DNA of 30,213 bases from Oscillospiraceae bacterium. GTDB taxonomy: Bacteria; Bacillota; Clostridia; Oscillospirales; Oscillospiraceae. Positions 29,318 through 30,213 of this stretch are shown piece by piece (within the stretch, counting starts at the first letter, position 1; the number at the start of each line of letters is the position of its first letter). Position numbers and translations under genes: made by a program. The notes beneath the pieces were generated by a model that saw only the letters and a list, made by a program, of their open reading frames with translations, was not told the DNA's origin and ran no database searches. Location of the stretch: positions 1 through 30,213 of the forward strand of contig JAEDDG010000028.1 of NCBI GenBank assembly GCA_016293865.1, given 5' to 3'.

Positions 29318-30213
29318 CTATTTCCGGTAACCCATGGCGCGCTGGTACTCCACCACAACCGTCAGATTCCTGTTTTCAATCTCCGTAAACAGCGGCACAA
29401 TATCATTGCTGTCCACCGAATAGGGCGTATACCAGCTTTTCCCCTCAAAATACGCCTGAATGCTGTCTGTGATGAATATTTTGCCGTGGCGCGCGTAGAT
29501 CTCGTTGATGACCATATAGGTCTGCTCCCGATCCATGCCTTCCAGCTGCTGTGCGGAAATCAGCTGCGTGTCCGTCGGCAGGATGCAGGTATCCCGCTCA
29601 TTCTCCTGCTGCTGATCATCTTCCGGCACATCCGGCTCGCCGTCTGCCGCATCATCCGGCGGCGCCGTCTGTTCCGCCCCGGCATTGTCCGCGTCCGGGC
29701 CGTCCGCCGTGTTCTTCCCGTCCGAAACCGTCGGATCCGCCGGGCCGGAACTGTCCGCGTCCTCTCCGGGCGCTGTATCCTCCGCATCCGGATCCCAGGG
29801 CTCAGGCAGATTTTCCTGCTTCAGCATATCCGCCTGTCCCGGCAGCAGCGTCTGGAATGTCTGCGCCGCGCGGACCATCAATGGCTCCAGTATGCCCGTG
29901 AAATAGAGCGCAGCCAGAACAGCAGCCGCAGTCAGCAGGATTGCCAGTGTGACCAGCGCTGCCTTTGCGCCTTTTTTCCTTTTCTTTTCAGGCTGAACTT
30001 CCGAGCTGATTTCGGTCACGCCTATTTCCGGCTCCCCGACAGCCTCCGGCTCTTCGGCGGTCTCCGGCTCCCTGGCGGTCTCTGGTTCCCCGGCAGTCTC
30101 CGGTTCTTCGGCAGTCTCCGGCTCTTCGGCGGTCTCTGGTTCCCCGGCAGTCTCCGGCTCTTCGGCAGTCTCCGGCTCTTCGGCGGTCTCTGGTTCCCCG
30201 GCAGTCTCCGGTT
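29318..30213 (-). CDS. Membrane-anchored YARHG-domain protein with hexapeptide repeats, N-terminus cut by the window edge
   Basis: The frame stays open to the right edge, so the start lies outside. In order from the N-terminus there are ten PETA(E/G)E hexapeptides, a basic KKRKKGAK patch, one membrane helix (ALVTLAILLTAAAVLAALYF), an acidic Asp/Glu/Pro/Ala linker of about 80 residues and a C-terminal YARHG domain (NEIYARHGKIFITDSIQAYF, then SWYTP). YARHG domains are extracellular and of unknown function. The GTG at 30019 could be read as a start but lacks a ribosome site and would cut off the repeats, so I treat it as internal. Many clostridial relatives begin with a zinc ribbon, which cannot be checked here. 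It is 115 bp upstream of the methyltransferase gene in the same direction. Confidence 0.8.
   Translation of the reverse strand, partial: PETAGEPETAEEPETAEEPETAGEPETAEEPETAEEPETAGEPETAREPETAEEPEAVGEPEIGVTEISSEVQPEKKRKKGAKAALVTLAILLTAAAVLAALYFTGILEPLMVRAAQTFQTLLPGQADMLKQENLPEPWDPDAEDTAPGEDADSSGPADPTVSDGKNTADGPDADNAGAEQTAPPDDAADGEPDVPEDDQQQENERDTCILPTDTQLISAQQLEGMDREQTYMVINEIYARHGKIFITDSIQAYFEGKSWYTPYSVDSNDIVPLFTEIENRNLTVVVEYQRAMGYRK
30032..30211 (-). repeat. Ten 18-bp coding repeats with a 54-bp super-period
   Basis: Ten tandem 18-bp units encode PETA[E/G/R]E or the degenerate PEAVGE. The order of the fifth residue from the right edge is G,E,E,G,E,E,G,R,E,G, and codon choices recur every third unit, so a 54-bp unit was duplicated. 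The array continues beyond the window. Confidence 0.9.

Noticed and set aside
30032..30211. Regular repeats as a possible CRISPR array
   Set aside because: Units are contiguous 18-bp copies without spacers and keep an open protein frame, so they are coding repeats.

Overview
The window looks like a chromosomal segment from a moderately GC-rich Gram-positive Firmicute, most likely a gut-type member of the Clostridia (Oscillospiraceae-like). The reasons are strong AGGAGG-type ribosome sites, sigma-A promoters with 17-bp spacers, a CIRCE site before groES-groEL, a PyrR-type attenuator, a YmdB phosphodiesterase, a YhaO/YhaN-like pair and a Dlt (teichoic acid D-alanylation) gene set. The lineage call is inference. 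No rRNA, tRNA, CRISPR array, insertion sequence or prophage gene was seen, and no gap between genes exceeds about 200 bp.

Layout. (1) 1-2610, minus strand: class III aminotransferase, DUF819-type membrane protein and the first codons of a ketopantoate-reductase-like gene, divergent from (2) 2770-3914, plus strand: a MarR regulator and an HdeD-like membrane protein. Two inverted repeats cover the MarR promoter. (3) 3971-10910, minus strand: a Dlt-type operon reading FG-GAP/VCBS lipoprotein, dltA, dltC, dltB, dltD-like and an overlapping 37-codon dltX-like microgene. It starts at a perfect-consensus promoter and ends at a bidirectional terminator. (4) 11073-17274, minus strand: a tight operon of 3-phosphoglycerate dehydrogenase, a diacylglycerol-kinase-family protein, YmdB, and SbcD/YhaO-like and SbcC/YhaN-like proteins. 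(5) 17437-19954: mtaB and a NifS-type cysteine desulfurase, divergent from overlapping promoters that share a 25-bp dyad. (6) 20052-21975, minus strand: pyrR and the uracil permease gene uraA behind a leader terminator/antiterminator. (7) 22347-24858, plus strand: a UroD-family protein, an EamA transporter and a CYTH-domain protein. (8) 24994-26928, minus strand: groES-groEL under an unusually long CIRCE palindrome. (9) 27133-29202, minus strand: a THUMP/RlmL-type RNA methyltransferase and a second lipid-kinase-like protein. (10) 29318 to the right edge, minus strand: a membrane-anchored YARHG-domain protein with hexapeptide repeats, cut by the window end.

How they work together. Most of the window is housekeeping: folding, tRNA/rRNA modification, pyrimidine uptake control, serine synthesis and DNA ends. 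The most unusual unit is the Dlt-type operon. DltA would load an acyl group on DltC, DltB and the DltX-like peptide would carry it across the membrane, and the DltD-like protein would place it on a surface polymer. A large FG-GAP lipoprotein leads the same transcript and is not part of the classical dlt set. The aminotransferase/DUF819/ketopantoate-reductase-like cassette under a MarR regulator looks like a small inducible uptake-and-catabolism unit for an unidentified amine or amino acid.
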